DNA from: Flavobacteriia bacterium
GTDB lineage: Bacteria > Bacteroidota > Bacteroidia > Flavobacteriales > Schleiferiaceae
Direction: 5' to 3'
Assembly: GCA_949516455.1 (NCBI GenBank)
Contig: CATILC010000054.1
Coordinates: forward strand, 1 to 8,435
Length of the DNA stretch: 8,435 bases
Positions 1 to 7,095 of the stretch are shown here, piece by piece. The notes below the pieces were generated by a model. That model was not told the origin of the DNA. It did no database searches and saw only the letters and a program-made list of their open reading frames with translations. A program made the translations under genes and the position numbers. Every line of letters begins with the position of its first letter. Position 1 is the stretch's first letter.

Positions 1-13
1 AAATCAGATCCAA

Positions 14-1897
14 ATGAAAAGGCTCTTCATTCTGCCGCTGGCGGCGGCCCTCGCTTGTTCGGGTCCCGCACCGCAAACCCAAGACCAATTGCCCATGTCA
101 TCCGAAAAGAAAAACGATCCACACTCTTTCGCACAAACCGAAATTGCCCAAGTGGCGCATTTGGATTGGGACGCCAAGATCCTTTTTGAAGAGCAGGTCA
201 TTGAAGCTACAGCCAGCTGGACATTGGCTGAGGGAGCAGGAAACGAAGTGGTTTTCGACACCTACGATCTCGATATCCTCGAAGTGACCGACGGCAACGG
301 AAGCACCCTTTCATTTGAAGTCGGTGAAAAGAGCGAATTGTTTGGCAGTCCGCTGACCATCCAGTTGGAAGATGCCGGCGAAAAGGTATCCGTCCGCTAC
401 AGAACAAGTCCTGGTGCAAAGGCCTTGCAATGGACAGATGCCGAACAAACAGCAGACCGACTCGGTCCCTTCCTCTATACCCAGAGCCAAGCGATCCTGG
501 CGCGCACATGGGTGCCCTGTCAGGATGGACCGGGCATTCGCTTCACCTACGAAGCCCGTGTTCAAGTGCCCAAGGGCATGCTGGCATTGATGAGTGCATC
601 CAATCCCATGGAAGTCTCAGACGACGGAACATACAGTTTTTCCATGCCTCAGCCCATTCCATCCTATCTGCTGGCGCTCTCTGCAGGTCATCTGGCCTTC
701 AAAGAAGTGGGCGCGCGCACAGGCGTCTACGCAGAGCCGTCGATGATCGATACCTGCGCCTGGGAATTCGCCGATATGGAGGCCATGATGGTCGCCGCTG
801 AGGAACTCTATGGCCCGTACGAATGGGGGCGCTACGACCTCATCGTTCTGCCGCCGAGTTTTCCTTTCGGGGGCATGGAGAACCCTCGTCTGACCTTTGC
901 CACACCGACCATTCTCGCCGGCGATCGCTCGCTGGTCTCGCTGGTCGCCCATGAACTCGCACACAGCTGGTCAGGCAATTTGGTCACCAATTCTGTGTGG
1001 GACGACTTTTGGTTGAATGAAGGCTTCACCGTCTATTTTGAAATGCGCATCATGGAGGCGGTCTATGGGCGGGAATACTCCGAAATGCTGGCGCTTCTCA
1101 GCCATACTGAGTTGCTCAACACAGTGGAGGAGTTCATGGAATCCATGCCCGATGACACCCGCTTGAAACTCGATCTGAAAGGGCGAAATCCGGACGACGG
1201 CGTTACCGCTATTCCCTACGACAAAGGCTATCACTTCCTCCGATTGATGGAGGAAACCATCGGACGGGAGCGGTTCGATGCCTTTCTGAAAAACTATTTC
1301 CAGACCAATCGATTCAAGGTGATGGATACCGAACGATTTGTCGCTCTGCTCAAAACAGACCTGCTCACAGAAGAAGAGTACAGCTCTATCGGCGTGGACA
1401 ATTGGATCTATGCCCCCGGCCTTCCGGCCAACGTGCCTGTGCCGAACAGCGACCGATTCGAAAAAGTAGACGGGTATGCATTGGCCTTCCTGAATGAAAC
1501 CAAACTGCCTGAAGCAGAGGTGACAAAAGCTTGGAGCACCCACGAGTGGCTTCGTTTCCTGAGGCGCATCAAAGGAGCCAATGTGAATGCGCTCGCCCAG
1601 CTCGATGCTGCCTACAGCCTGACCCGATCAGGGAATGCCGAGCTTGCAGCTCAATGGTTTGAGAATACGCTCAGTGAAAAAGAAGCATATACCGCACCCA
1701 ATCACATGGACCTTGAGGCATCGGTCACGGATTTCCTGACCCGCGTGGGACGAAGGAAGTTTCTGATGCCGATCTACTCGGCTCTTTTGGAAGGAGGCAA
1801 GCTGGAATGGGCGCAGTCGATCTATGAACAAGCCCGTCCGGGCTATCACGCGGTCTCCCGTGAATCCTTGGATGAATTGTTGCTCGCTTCAGACTGA
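14..1897 (+). CDS. M1-family metallo-aminopeptidase, leukotriene A4 hydrolase-like, probable lipoprotein
   Basis: This zinc peptidase probably removes N-terminal residues from peptides outside the cytoplasm. The 627-residue protein starts at an ATG and opens with a hydrophobic signal ending in Cys15 (sequence AALAC), an imperfect lipobox, so a lipid-anchored envelope protein is inferred. It shows the full M1 signature: the exopeptidase motif GGMEN at 286-290, the zinc motif HELAH at 313-317 (His313, Glu314, His317), and the third ligand Glu336 in NEGF, 18 residues later as the family requires. Tyr402 in PYDKG matches the proton-donor Tyr383 of human leukotriene A4 hydrolase. Segments such as SGNLVTN and WVPCQDGPG are nearly those of that enzyme, so this subgroup is preferred over PepN. 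Epoxide hydrolase activity is doubtful because the equivalent of human Tyr378 is Val. The length fits the family, including an HEAT-like helical C-terminus. The 13 bases before the start show no ribosome binding site. The 3' end overlaps the convergent gene by 52 bp. Confidence 0.93.
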   Translation: MKRLFILPLAAALACSGPAPQTQDQLPMSSEKKNDPHSFAQTEIAQVAHLDWDAKILFEEQVIEATASWTLAEGAGNEVVFDTYDLDILEVTDGNGSTLSFEVGEKSELFGSPLTIQLEDAGEKVSVRYRTSPGAKALQWTDAEQTADRLGPFLYTQSQAILARTWVPCQDGPGIRFTYEARVQVPKGMLALMSASNPMEVSDDGTYSFSMPQPIPSYLLALSAGHLAFKEVGARTGVYAEPSMIDTCAWEFADMEAMMVAAEELYGPYEWGRYDLIVLPPSFPFGGMENPRLTFATPTILAGDRSLVSLVAHELAHSWSGNLVTNSVWDDFWLNEGFTVYFEMRIMEAVYGREYSEMLALLSHTELLNTVEEFMESMPDDTRLKLDLKGRNPDDGVTAIPYDKGYHFLRLMEETIGRERFDAFLKNYFQTNRFKVMDTERFVALLKTDLLTEEEYSSIGVDNWIYAPGLPANVPVPNSDRFEKVDGYALAFLNETKLPEAEVTKAWSTHEWLRFLRRIKGANVNALAQLDAAYSLTRSGNAELAAQWFENTLSEKEAYTAPNHMDLEASVTDFLTRVGRRKFLMPIYSALLEGGKLEWAQSIYEQARPGYHAVSRESLDELLLASD

Positions 1898-2853
1898 TCG
1901 GCAGACCACGAATTTTCCATATCCTCGATCTGTTTGAGGTATAGGCGGAACAATCGGTCCGCACGAACAGGATTTCGGTTCAGGTGAATGGCGAGCAGTT
2001 TCTGCTGTTCGAACCACTCTTTCATATCTGCACACATACTGGCATTCGAAGTGCGGATGTAGTTGATGTCCGCAAAGCTCAAGAAGACCGTCTTGATGCC
2101 GTGTGTTTCGATGTAGGCGTTGTTGGCCATGTTCAGATAGGGCATCAGATACAACTGATGTGCTGAATCCTCCTGACAGTTCGCATGCAAATGCTCGATG
2201 AGCTGCTTCAGGTCGTCGACGATGAGTCTTGCCTCATCTTTTTTGAGAATGAAGTTCTCGACCACAAAATTGATCTGTACCAGCATGTTGGAGATGGTCC
2301 GTTCGGACCACAGCTCCATCGTGGTCATCCGCCCATAGAGGTCGAAGAGTTCGCGGGAGTTCCATAGGATGCCCAGACTGATGTCTTCCATCCTAAGATT
2401 TCTGCTTTCGCTGTAGTTCGTGCTGCGCAACCAGATAAGGTGCTTGAAGCGCGCCAGATTATCCGAAAAGAAATAGTGGAAAAGAGGGATGTCCCTTGCC
2501 GAATAGTACAAGGTGTGCCCGATGTTGGTCATGGCCGACAGCATGCCCCGCGTCTCTTCCAAATACTGGGTGAGCGAAGGAACATCGCGAATGAAGGAAG
2601 GCCGTATCGCACTCAAATGAGAGGTGAGTTCGGTGATGCCCTCGAATTCCTGGATGTCTATGTCGAACTCGGTGAGCAGCAGGAACAATTCGTCGGCTGT
2701 GAGTTTGGAATCGCCACGAATGCGTTTGTAGGCATTGCTGCTGCTGATCCCCAAAGTATTGCTGACGGCATAACCGATCTTTCTCGGGTCGTTCAGTTTT
2801 TGCTGGACTTTCTGAAAGATCCACTTGGACAAACCTGTTTCCTTGTCACTCAT
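1846..2853 (-). CDS. HTH domain protein with a long uncharacterised C-terminal helical region
   Basis: This 335-residue protein has an N-terminal helix-turn-helix at about residues 24-70. The pattern (IGYAVSNTLGI, then SSSNAYKRIRGD, then LTADELFLLLTEFDID) is that of XRE/BetR-like DNA-binding domains, where a short helix pair is followed by a KRIRGD-type recognition segment. Residues 75-310 are predicted by eye to be mostly helical and rich in Leu, Phe and Tyr, with no motif I recognise; such regions can serve for ligand sensing or oligomerisation, but this is a guess. The tail is Ser- and Asn-rich and looks disordered. There is no signal peptide or membrane segment, so a cytoplasmic transcription regulator is inferred, with unknown target. 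It starts at ATG 79 bp after the deacetylase gene on the same strand, so it could be the last gene of that transcript. Its last 52 bp lie inside the 3' end of the aminopeptidase gene. I do not know the family of the C-terminal part. Confidence 0.85.
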   Translation of the reverse strand: MSDKETGLSKWIFQKVQQKLNDPRKIGYAVSNTLGISSSNAYKRIRGDSKLTADELFLLLTEFDIDIQEFEGITELTSHLSAIRPSFIRDVPSLTQYLEETRGMLSAMTNIGHTLYYSARDIPLFHYFFSDNLARFKHLIWLRSTNYSESRNLRMEDISLGILWNSRELFDLYGRMTTMELWSERTISNMLVQINFVVENFILKKDEARLIVDDLKQLIEHLHANCQEDSAHQLYLMPYLNMANNAYIETHGIKTVFLSFADINYIRTSNASMCADMKEWFEQQKLLAIHLNRNPVRADRLFRLYLKQIEDMENSWSADQSEASNNSSKDSRETA

Positions 2854-2932
2854 AATGGAAAAGTGAGTAAAAAATGGCCGCCCCCAAACGGAATTTTTTG
2901 CGAAAACGAACGACTAAGCGAAAGATATGAAT

Positions 2933-3568
2933 CTAAAGGGTTCGGCACTCCCAGCCCATGTCTGTCCAATGAACGAGCAATTGGGGCAGGATGCGCCTCA
3001 AGCGGGGAAAAGCCTTTTGGCTGTCGTGAAAGACCACAATGCTCCCTGGCCGTGTCTTCTTCCGCGTGTGTTCCAAACACTGCTCAGGACTCATTTGCGC
3101 ATCGTAATCGTAGGAGAGCACATCCCAAAAGACCGTCTGTATTCCTTCTGCCGCAAGCAGCTGGTGCTGTTTCTTTTTTATGCGCCCATAGGGTGGGCGG
3201 AAGAAGCGACTCTCCTTAAGAAGCTCCAGGCTTTGCCGAGCAGAATGGACATATTCTGGGGTCGGAGTGTTCCAGCCGTTCTCGTGATGCATGCTGTGTC
3301 CGCCGAGGAGATGGCCCTCTGCGCATATTCGAGCCATCAGGTCCGGATGTTGCTGCACATTCTTTCCGATGAGAAAAAAAGTGGCCTTCGCGTCGAATTG
3401 CTTTAATGTGTCCAAAACGAAGGTGGTGGCCTCCGGACTGGGCCCGTCGTCAAAAGTGAGGTGAATCGAAGCGGTGTCCTGCGGCCCTCTAAAAATTGCG
3501 CCCGGATAGCGAATGGGACCCCATCGCATCATCCATTCATGCCCTTTACGCAGACTAGCGCTGGGCAT
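2933..3568 (-). CDS. Polysaccharide deacetylase (NodB/CE4 family)
   Basis: This protein of 211 residues is a metal-dependent deacetylase that most likely removes acetyl groups from amino sugars in a cell-wall or extracellular glycan. All CE4 motifs are visible: TFDDGP at 38-43 (catalytic base Asp40, metal ligand Asp41), HSMHH at 91-95 (metal ligands His91 and His95), RPPYG at 124-128, WDVLSYDYD at 148-156, and VVFHDS at 178-183 with the catalytic His181. It is nearly a bare NodB domain; there is no clear signal peptide or membrane anchor, so its compartment is uncertain. The ATG at 3568 lies within the last codons of the upstream DUF2723 gene (14-bp overlap), which suggests translational coupling. 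An alternative ATG at 3532, preceded by AAAGGG and giving a 199-residue protein that begins MMRWGP, is also credible and would remove the overlap. The substrate cannot be told from the sequence. The closest alternative annotation is peptidoglycan or chitooligosaccharide deacetylase. Confidence 0.92.
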   Translation of the reverse strand: MPSASLRKGHEWMMRWGPIRYPGAIFRGPQDTASIHLTFDDGPSPEATTFVLDTLKQFDAKATFFLIGKNVQQHPDLMARICAEGHLLGGHSMHHENGWNTPTPEYVHSARQSLELLKESRFFRPPYGRIKKKQHQLLAAEGIQTVFWDVLSYDYDAQMSPEQCLEHTRKKTRPGSIVVFHDSQKAFPRLRRILPQLLVHWTDMGWECRTL

Positions 3569-6500
3569 TCAATGGGCCCATGGTGCTCAGGTACCGCTGA
3601 TAGAAATCATTCTCCTCGAGTTTGTTTCCCGACCGGCCGATCTCATACTGATTGACCATCTGCATCAGCATCTGATAGTACTGCATGGACTCCTGCATGT
3701 CCTGCTGTATCGACTTTCTCCATTTGCCCTTGAACTGCTGAAAATAGGCCAGCTCTTCATCGAGATCATCTGCAAAGTCGTTCACGATGGCGTGTGCCTT
3801 TTCTGTGGCCCCAGCCCTGTAGTAGGCCTCGATCACAGGAAGGACAAAGTAGTTGTATCCAAAGACCTCAGCTGGTACCTGCTCCATTCCGTGATCCAGC
3901 ACTTCAATGGCCTTTTCTTTTTGGCCTTCCATTGCCAGCGCCGATCCAAGACGTCCAAAGATGTTCCGGAAATTGTAGCTCAGCCGTCTGTTGGTCTCGT
4001 CCAAATAGAGGCCGGGGTCGTTCATATTGTCCCAGGTGAATTTGTTCATCATGTTGTCGTACATGACGTCCGTCTGAACACGGCCAAACTCTGCTCCCTG
4101 CCCGGCTTTTGGATTTTTGATCGGCACAAAGCGATACGCCAGTCCTTCGAGTTGGAAATATTCATCGAGGTAGAAATAGGCCTTTCTGCTTCCACCCACT
4201 GTGATGGAGAAGTATATCGGACGCGTCCAATCGTTGTAGGCGATCAGATCCATGAGCATCAGATCGCGCTTGGGCAATGCATTTGAACGGAAGTCCCAGT
4301 CGATATAGTCCACGATCTTGTCTTCGTCTCCTGCCTGGACCACTTTGTTTTCGATCACCGCTTTCTTGTCCACTTTCACGCGAAGTTTCTTCACGGGATA
4401 GAACTGCAGCTCCTTGGAGCCCATCGTCTTGAAACGGGTTTTGGGATCGTCGCTTTTGACCCATTTCATGAAGTCTTCTGCGCGCCACCTCTTGTCGCCA
4501 ATTCCGATGTCGCGGTAATAAAGGACATCCCGTGTACCCTGCACGTACTGCTCCCATTCAAAGCCGAAGGGAACGGCGTCAGAATCATAGGCTTTTCGCC
4601 TCATCTGATCGATGTACCAATCCGTATTGAGCAGGGAAAGATTGACCACGCGAACGTCGGTTCGGTACTGCTCGACTTCCTGCACATACCACAAGGGGAA
4701 GGTGTCATTGTCTCCGTTGGTGAATAAAATGGCATTCGGGTCACAGCTGTCCAAATAGGCCTTGGCGATATCCCGGGCTGTGGTTCTGCCCGAGCGATCG
4801 TGATCGTCCCAATTCTGCTGCGCCATCAGTCCGGGCACACCGATCAGACACGCAGCTGAGATCATCAAAGCCATGCTTGCATTCTGGCGGCTCTCCTTCA
4901 ACAGGTCGAACAGTGCGTGTACACCCAATCCGATCCAGATCGCAAAGACGTAGAAAGATCCCACAAAGGCGTAATCGCGCTCCCGCGGTTCAAAGGGTTT
5001 GTGGTTGGTGTAGACCACGATGGCAATGCCCGTGAATAAAAAGAACATCATGATGGCCCAGCCATCCTTCCAATTGGCTTTAAAGTGGAACCAAAGGCCG
5101 ATCAAACCCAGGATGAGCGGCAAGAGGAAATAGGTGTTGCGTGCTTTATTCTTTGCGAAGTGCTCTGGAAGATTGTCCTGAGGGCCGATGTGCATCTTGT
5201 CCACAAAGCCAATGCCCGACAGCCAGTTTCCTTTTGTGAGCTCATATCGATGTTGCTGATCGTTCTGGCGCCCAGCGAAATTCCACATGAAATAACGCCA
5301 CCACATATGTCCGATCTGGTATTCCATGAAGAACTTGAAGTGCAAACCGAAACTCGGTTTCTTTTTGGTGTCCTTGATGTCCATCAAAGCGATGTAATTC
5401 CGCACGTGATTGGGATCATCACTCCACATCCGAGGAAAGAAACCGATGTACTCTTTTTTGAATTTCCGGACGCTCTCTTTTCCGTCGTTCGAGATCAAGT
5501 ATTTTCCCGCTTCCTCGTCCCGATAATAGGTGGGCTTTCCATCGTCAAATCGCTCGATCTCCGCATTGAAACTCTGTCCATAGAACTTGGGCCAATCACC
5601 ATACTGTTCTCTGTTGTAATAAGCCAGTAGACTCAAGGCGTCTTCTGGATTGTTTTCGTCAATGGGCGGATTGGCATTGGACCGTACGGCCAGTGTGACA
5701 AAAGAGGAATACCCGATCACTATGTAAGCAATGCCCAGTACAGCTGTAGCGATGATCGGCTTCTGCTTTTGCCGAGCGAAGCGAACACCAAACCAGGTTA
5801 CGGCTGCGAGAATAATGATGGCCGCTACGGAACCGGAGTCAAAGGGAAGGCCCAATTGATTGACCAGGTTGATCTCCAAGAAGCCGAATAACTTCAAAGT
5901 GAGTGGAATGATGATCTGGAAGACCACGCCGAGAATGGCCACAGAAACGATGTTGGCGAGGTAGAAACCGTTTCGGTTGTACTCGAATTTCTTGAAGTAG
6001 TAGATCATGCCGATGGCCGGAATGGTCAGGAAAACGAGAATGTGAACCCCAATGGCCAAACCGATCAAATAGGCGATCATAACGATCCATCGGTCTGCCC
6101 GTTCGTCTTCGGCATCGACCGCGTTCTCCCATTTTAAAATGGCCCAAAAAGCAACCGCCGTGAAGAAACTCGACATGGCATATACTTCGCCTTCCACTGC
6201 AGAGAACCAAAAAGAATCACTGAATGTGTAGGCCAGTGCGCCCACCAGGCCGCTGCCAAAAATGATCCGCATGTTTTTCTGATCGATGGCACCGCCCTTT
6301 TTGATGATGATCTTTCTTGACAGGTGGGTAATGGTCCAGAAGAGAAAGAGGATGGTAAATGCCGACGACAGCGCCGACGAGAGATTCACCATGTAGGCCA
6401 CTTGGGTCAGGTCGCCAAAAGCGAAGAGGGAAAAGAAATTGCCGATCAGCTGAAAAAGCGGTGCTCCCGGAGGGTGGCCGACCATCAGCTTTGCCGAAGT

Positions 6501-6629
6501 GGCAATGTATTCACCACAGTCCCAAAAACTCACGGTGGGCTCAAGGGTGGCGATGTAAACGAAGGCAGCTATTGCGAAGCTGACCCAACCCAAAAGGTTG
6601 TTGATCTTTTTATAGTTCTCCATTGCCAT
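3555..6629 (-). CDS. DUF2723 multi-pass membrane protein, probable protein O-mannosyltransferase-like glycosyltransferase
   Basis: This is a 1024-residue inner-membrane protein. The N-terminal half carries the DUF2723 (PF11028) signature: FWDCGEY at 35-41, GHPPGAPLF at 51-59 and VEGEVYA at 145-151. About nine hydrophobic segments lie between 11 and 316. A soluble stretch (about 317-497) with many aromatic residues is followed by three or four more membrane segments (498-603), with EPRERDYAF at 548-556 in a loop. Next comes a large soluble region with GDNDTFPLWY at 639-648, and near the C-terminus TPR-like helices (GSALAMEGQKEKAIEVL). The family is related to human TMEM260, reported as an O-mannosyltransferase, and has the general plan of GT-C enzymes, with an acidic motif in the first periplasmic loop; transfer of a sugar from a polyprenyl carrier is inferred. 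I chose ATG 6629 (MAMENYKK); ATG 6623 is equally possible. The frame is open to a TTG at 6668, but those residues look unlike the family. The stop overlaps the start of the deacetylase gene. Confidence 0.93.
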   Translation of the reverse strand: MAMENYKKINNLLGWVSFAIAAFVYIATLEPTVSFWDCGEYIATSAKLMVGHPPGAPLFQLIGNFFSLFAFGDLTQVAYMVNLSSALSSAFTILFLFWTITHLSRKIIIKKGGAIDQKNMRIIFGSGLVGALAYTFSDSFWFSAVEGEVYAMSSFFTAVAFWAILKWENAVDAEDERADRWIVMIAYLIGLAIGVHILVFLTIPAIGMIYYFKKFEYNRNGFYLANIVSVAILGVVFQIIIPLTLKLFGFLEINLVNQLGLPFDSGSVAAIIILAAVTWFGVRFARQKQKPIIATAVLGIAYIVIGYSSFVTLAVRSNANPPIDENNPEDALSLLAYYNREQYGDWPKFYGQSFNAEIERFDDGKPTYYRDEEAGKYLISNDGKESVRKFKKEYIGFFPRMWSDDPNHVRNYIALMDIKDTKKKPSFGLHFKFFMEYQIGHMWWRYFMWNFAGRQNDQQHRYELTKGNWLSGIGFVDKMHIGPQDNLPEHFAKNKARNTYFLLPLILGLIGLWFHFKANWKDGWAIMMFFLFTGIAIVVYTNHKPFEPRERDYAFVGSFYVFAIWIGLGVHALFDLLKESRQNASMALMISAACLIGVPGLMAQQNWDDHDRSGRTTARDIAKAYLDSCDPNAILFTNGDNDTFPLWYVQEVEQYRTDVRVVNLSLLNTDWYIDQMRRKAYDSDAVPFGFEWEQYVQGTRDVLYYRDIGIGDKRWRAEDFMKWVKSDDPKTRFKTMGSKELQFYPVKKLRVKVDKKAVIENKVVQAGDEDKIVDYIDWDFRSNALPKRDLMLMDLIAYNDWTRPIYFSITVGGSRKAYFYLDEYFQLEGLAYRFVPIKNPKAGQGAEFGRVQTDVMYDNMMNKFTWDNMNDPGLYLDETNRRLSYNFRNIFGRLGSALAMEGQKEKAIEVLDHGMEQVPAEVFGYNYFVLPVIEAYYRAGATEKAHAIVNDFADDLDEELAYFQQFKGKWRKSIQQDMQESMQYYQMLMQMVNQYEIGRSGNKLEENDFYQRYLSTMGPLNAQR

Positions 6630-6655
6630 AATCCATGCTCGATCTGCGGTGCAGG

Positions 6656-6663
6656 CGAAAATA
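6656..6663 (-). promoter_or_regulatory. Possible -7 element for the DUF2723 gene
   Basis: On the minus strand the sequence TATTTTCG matches the Bacteroidota -7 consensus TAnnTTTG at seven of eight positions and would give a leader of roughly 20 bases before the ATG at 6629. A TTG lies upstream but at about 24 bases, longer than the usual 19-21, so the call is weak. If correct, it also argues against translation from the TTG at 6668. Confidence 0.22.
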
Positions 6664-6728
6664 CACAAAATGAACCCCCGCTTTTCCCAACAAAACGTAA
6701 AAGAGCTGTCCCAGAATCTGTTTACATC

Positions 6729-6760
6729 TTGTTCATTGTCACCACTTGGACTTATCTTTG
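6729..6760 (+). promoter_or_regulatory. Bacteroidota-type promoter of the tRNA-Gln gene
   Basis: A TTG at 6729-6731 is followed after 21 bases by TATCTTTG at 6753-6760, an exact match to the TAnnTTTG -7 element recognised by the primary sigma factor of Bacteroidota, at an accepted spacing. The mature tRNA begins at 6770, ten bases after the -7 element, so transcription would start only a few bases before it. Context and motif agree, which makes this the best supported regulatory site in the window. Confidence 0.75.
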
Positions 6761-6769
6761 CCCTCCTTT

Positions 6770-6841
6770 TGCCCGATCGTCTAATTGGCAGGACAGCGGA
6801 TTTTGGTTCCGTCAGTCTAGGTTCGAGTCCTAGTCGGGCAA
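6770..6841 (+). tRNA. trnQ: tRNA-Gln (anticodon TTG)
   Basis: A complete cloverleaf can be folded by hand. The 7-bp acceptor stem is TGCCCGA (6770-6776) with TCGGGCA (6834-6840). The D stem is GTC/GAC around a TAATTGGCAG loop. The anticodon stem is GCGGA/TCCGT (6796-6800 with 6808-6812, one G-T pair), holding a 7-base loop with anticodon TTG at 6803-6805, which reads CAA. The T arm is CTAGG/CCTAG (6817-6821 with 6829-6833) around TTCGAGT. The variable loop has four bases. The discriminator is A6841. The following bases are CA rather than CCA, so the 3' CCA is not encoded and must be added by nucleotidyltransferase. The gene stands alone, with its own promoter and terminator, divergent from the DUF2723 gene. 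Confidence 0.96.
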
Positions 6842-6856
6842 CAATGATGCAAAAGC

Positions 6857-6880
6857 AGCCACTCGCAGAGTGGCTTTTTT
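6857..6880 (+). terminator. Intrinsic terminator after tRNA-Gln
   Basis: A perfect 8-bp stem AGCCACTC (6857-6864) and GAGTGGCT (6868-6875) with a three-base GCA loop runs directly into six T residues (6875-6880). It lies 16 bases after the tRNA and would end its transcript. The 3' part of the hairpin and the T run are shared with the 50-bp repeat that begins at 6873. Confidence 0.9.
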
Positions 6881-6922
6881 ATGCCTTTTTGCGGACGAGG
6901 CAAGCGTGGCTTGGTCGAGGAC
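6873..6922. repeat. 50-bp direct repeat, copy 1
   Basis: This 50-base unit matches 7046-7095 at 46 positions with no gaps, and the four differences are all transitions (TT/CC, A/G, T/C). It begins with the end of the tRNA terminator (GCTTTTTTATGCC) and contains a small hairpin CAAGC-GTG-GCTTG at 6901-6913. The seven bases ATGCCTT at 6881-6887 can also pair with AAGGCAT at 6928-6934. No open reading frame here looks like a real protein. Confidence 0.85.
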
Positions 6923-6961
6923 GCTGGAAGGCATAGAACGCTGAAAGCGGCTTTTGCATCG

Positions 6962-6979
6962 TTGGGGAACATGCCCCAA
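6962..6979. other. Small hairpin TTGGGG/CCCCAA
   Basis: A perfect 6-bp stem TTGGGG (6962-6967) and CCCCAA (6974-6979) closes a six-base loop AACATG between the two direct repeats. It overlaps the end of the 15-bp inverted repeat. Only a TTT follows on the plus strand, so it is a poor terminator; its role is unknown. Confidence 0.4.
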
Positions 6980-7045
6980 TTTCAGGTCCGCGAGCCGGCA
7001 GGTGAGCAGTCCTTCCACCATCCCCAGCCACCTCGTACACAATTC

Positions 7046-7095
7046 GCTTTTTTATGCCTTCCTGCGGACGGGGCAAGCGCGGCTTGGTCGAGGAC
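7046..7095. repeat. 50-bp direct repeat, copy 2
   Basis: This is the second copy of the unit at 6873-6922, offset by 173 bp. It keeps the T run and ATGCCTT start but lacks the 5' half of the terminator stem, so it is not itself a terminator. The inner hairpin is CAAGC-GCG-GCTTG at 7074-7086: the stem is identical to copy 1, and within the hairpin the only change is in its loop. The copy ends six bases before the end of the esterase gene's stop codon, as if it marks a junction. Confidence 0.85.

Larger units (their letters stand above)
6842..6964. repeat. 15-bp inverted repeat pair enclosing 93 bp
   Basis: The 15 bases at 6842-6856 (CAATGATGCAAAAGC), directly after the tRNA discriminator base, have an inverted counterpart at 6950-6964 (GCTTTTGCATCGTTG) that matches at 14 of 15 positions. 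The pair spans 123 bp and encloses the tRNA terminator and the first copy of the 50-bp direct repeat. The layout resembles a miniature inverted-repeat element, but I see no flanking target-site duplication, and long-range RNA pairing is an equally good reading. Confidence 0.5.

Noticed and set aside
971..1543. A 190-codon minus-strand open frame
   Set aside because: It is antisense to the zinc-site and C-terminal half of the aminopeptidase and has no identifiable domain.
2854..2932. A promoter or terminator in the 79-bp gap between the deacetylase and HTH genes
   Set aside because: I found no TAnnTTTG element with a properly spaced TTG and no hairpin with a T run on the minus strand.
2440..3219. 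A 259-codon plus-strand open frame
   Set aside because: It crosses the HTH gene, the spacer and the deacetylase gene on the opposite strand, with a composition unlike a real protein. The minus-strand genes have convincing motifs.
3513..4286. A 257-codon plus-strand open frame antisense to the DUF2723 gene
   Set aside because: It lies inside a gene with clear family motifs on the other strand, has no recognisable protein features and reads as an antisense shadow.
6630..6668. An N-terminal extension of the DUF2723 protein from a TTG codon at 6668
   Set aside because: The extra 13 residues (MCIFACTADRAWI) precede two ATG codons and a family-like start (ENYKKINNLLGW), and a possible -7 element lies within the extension.
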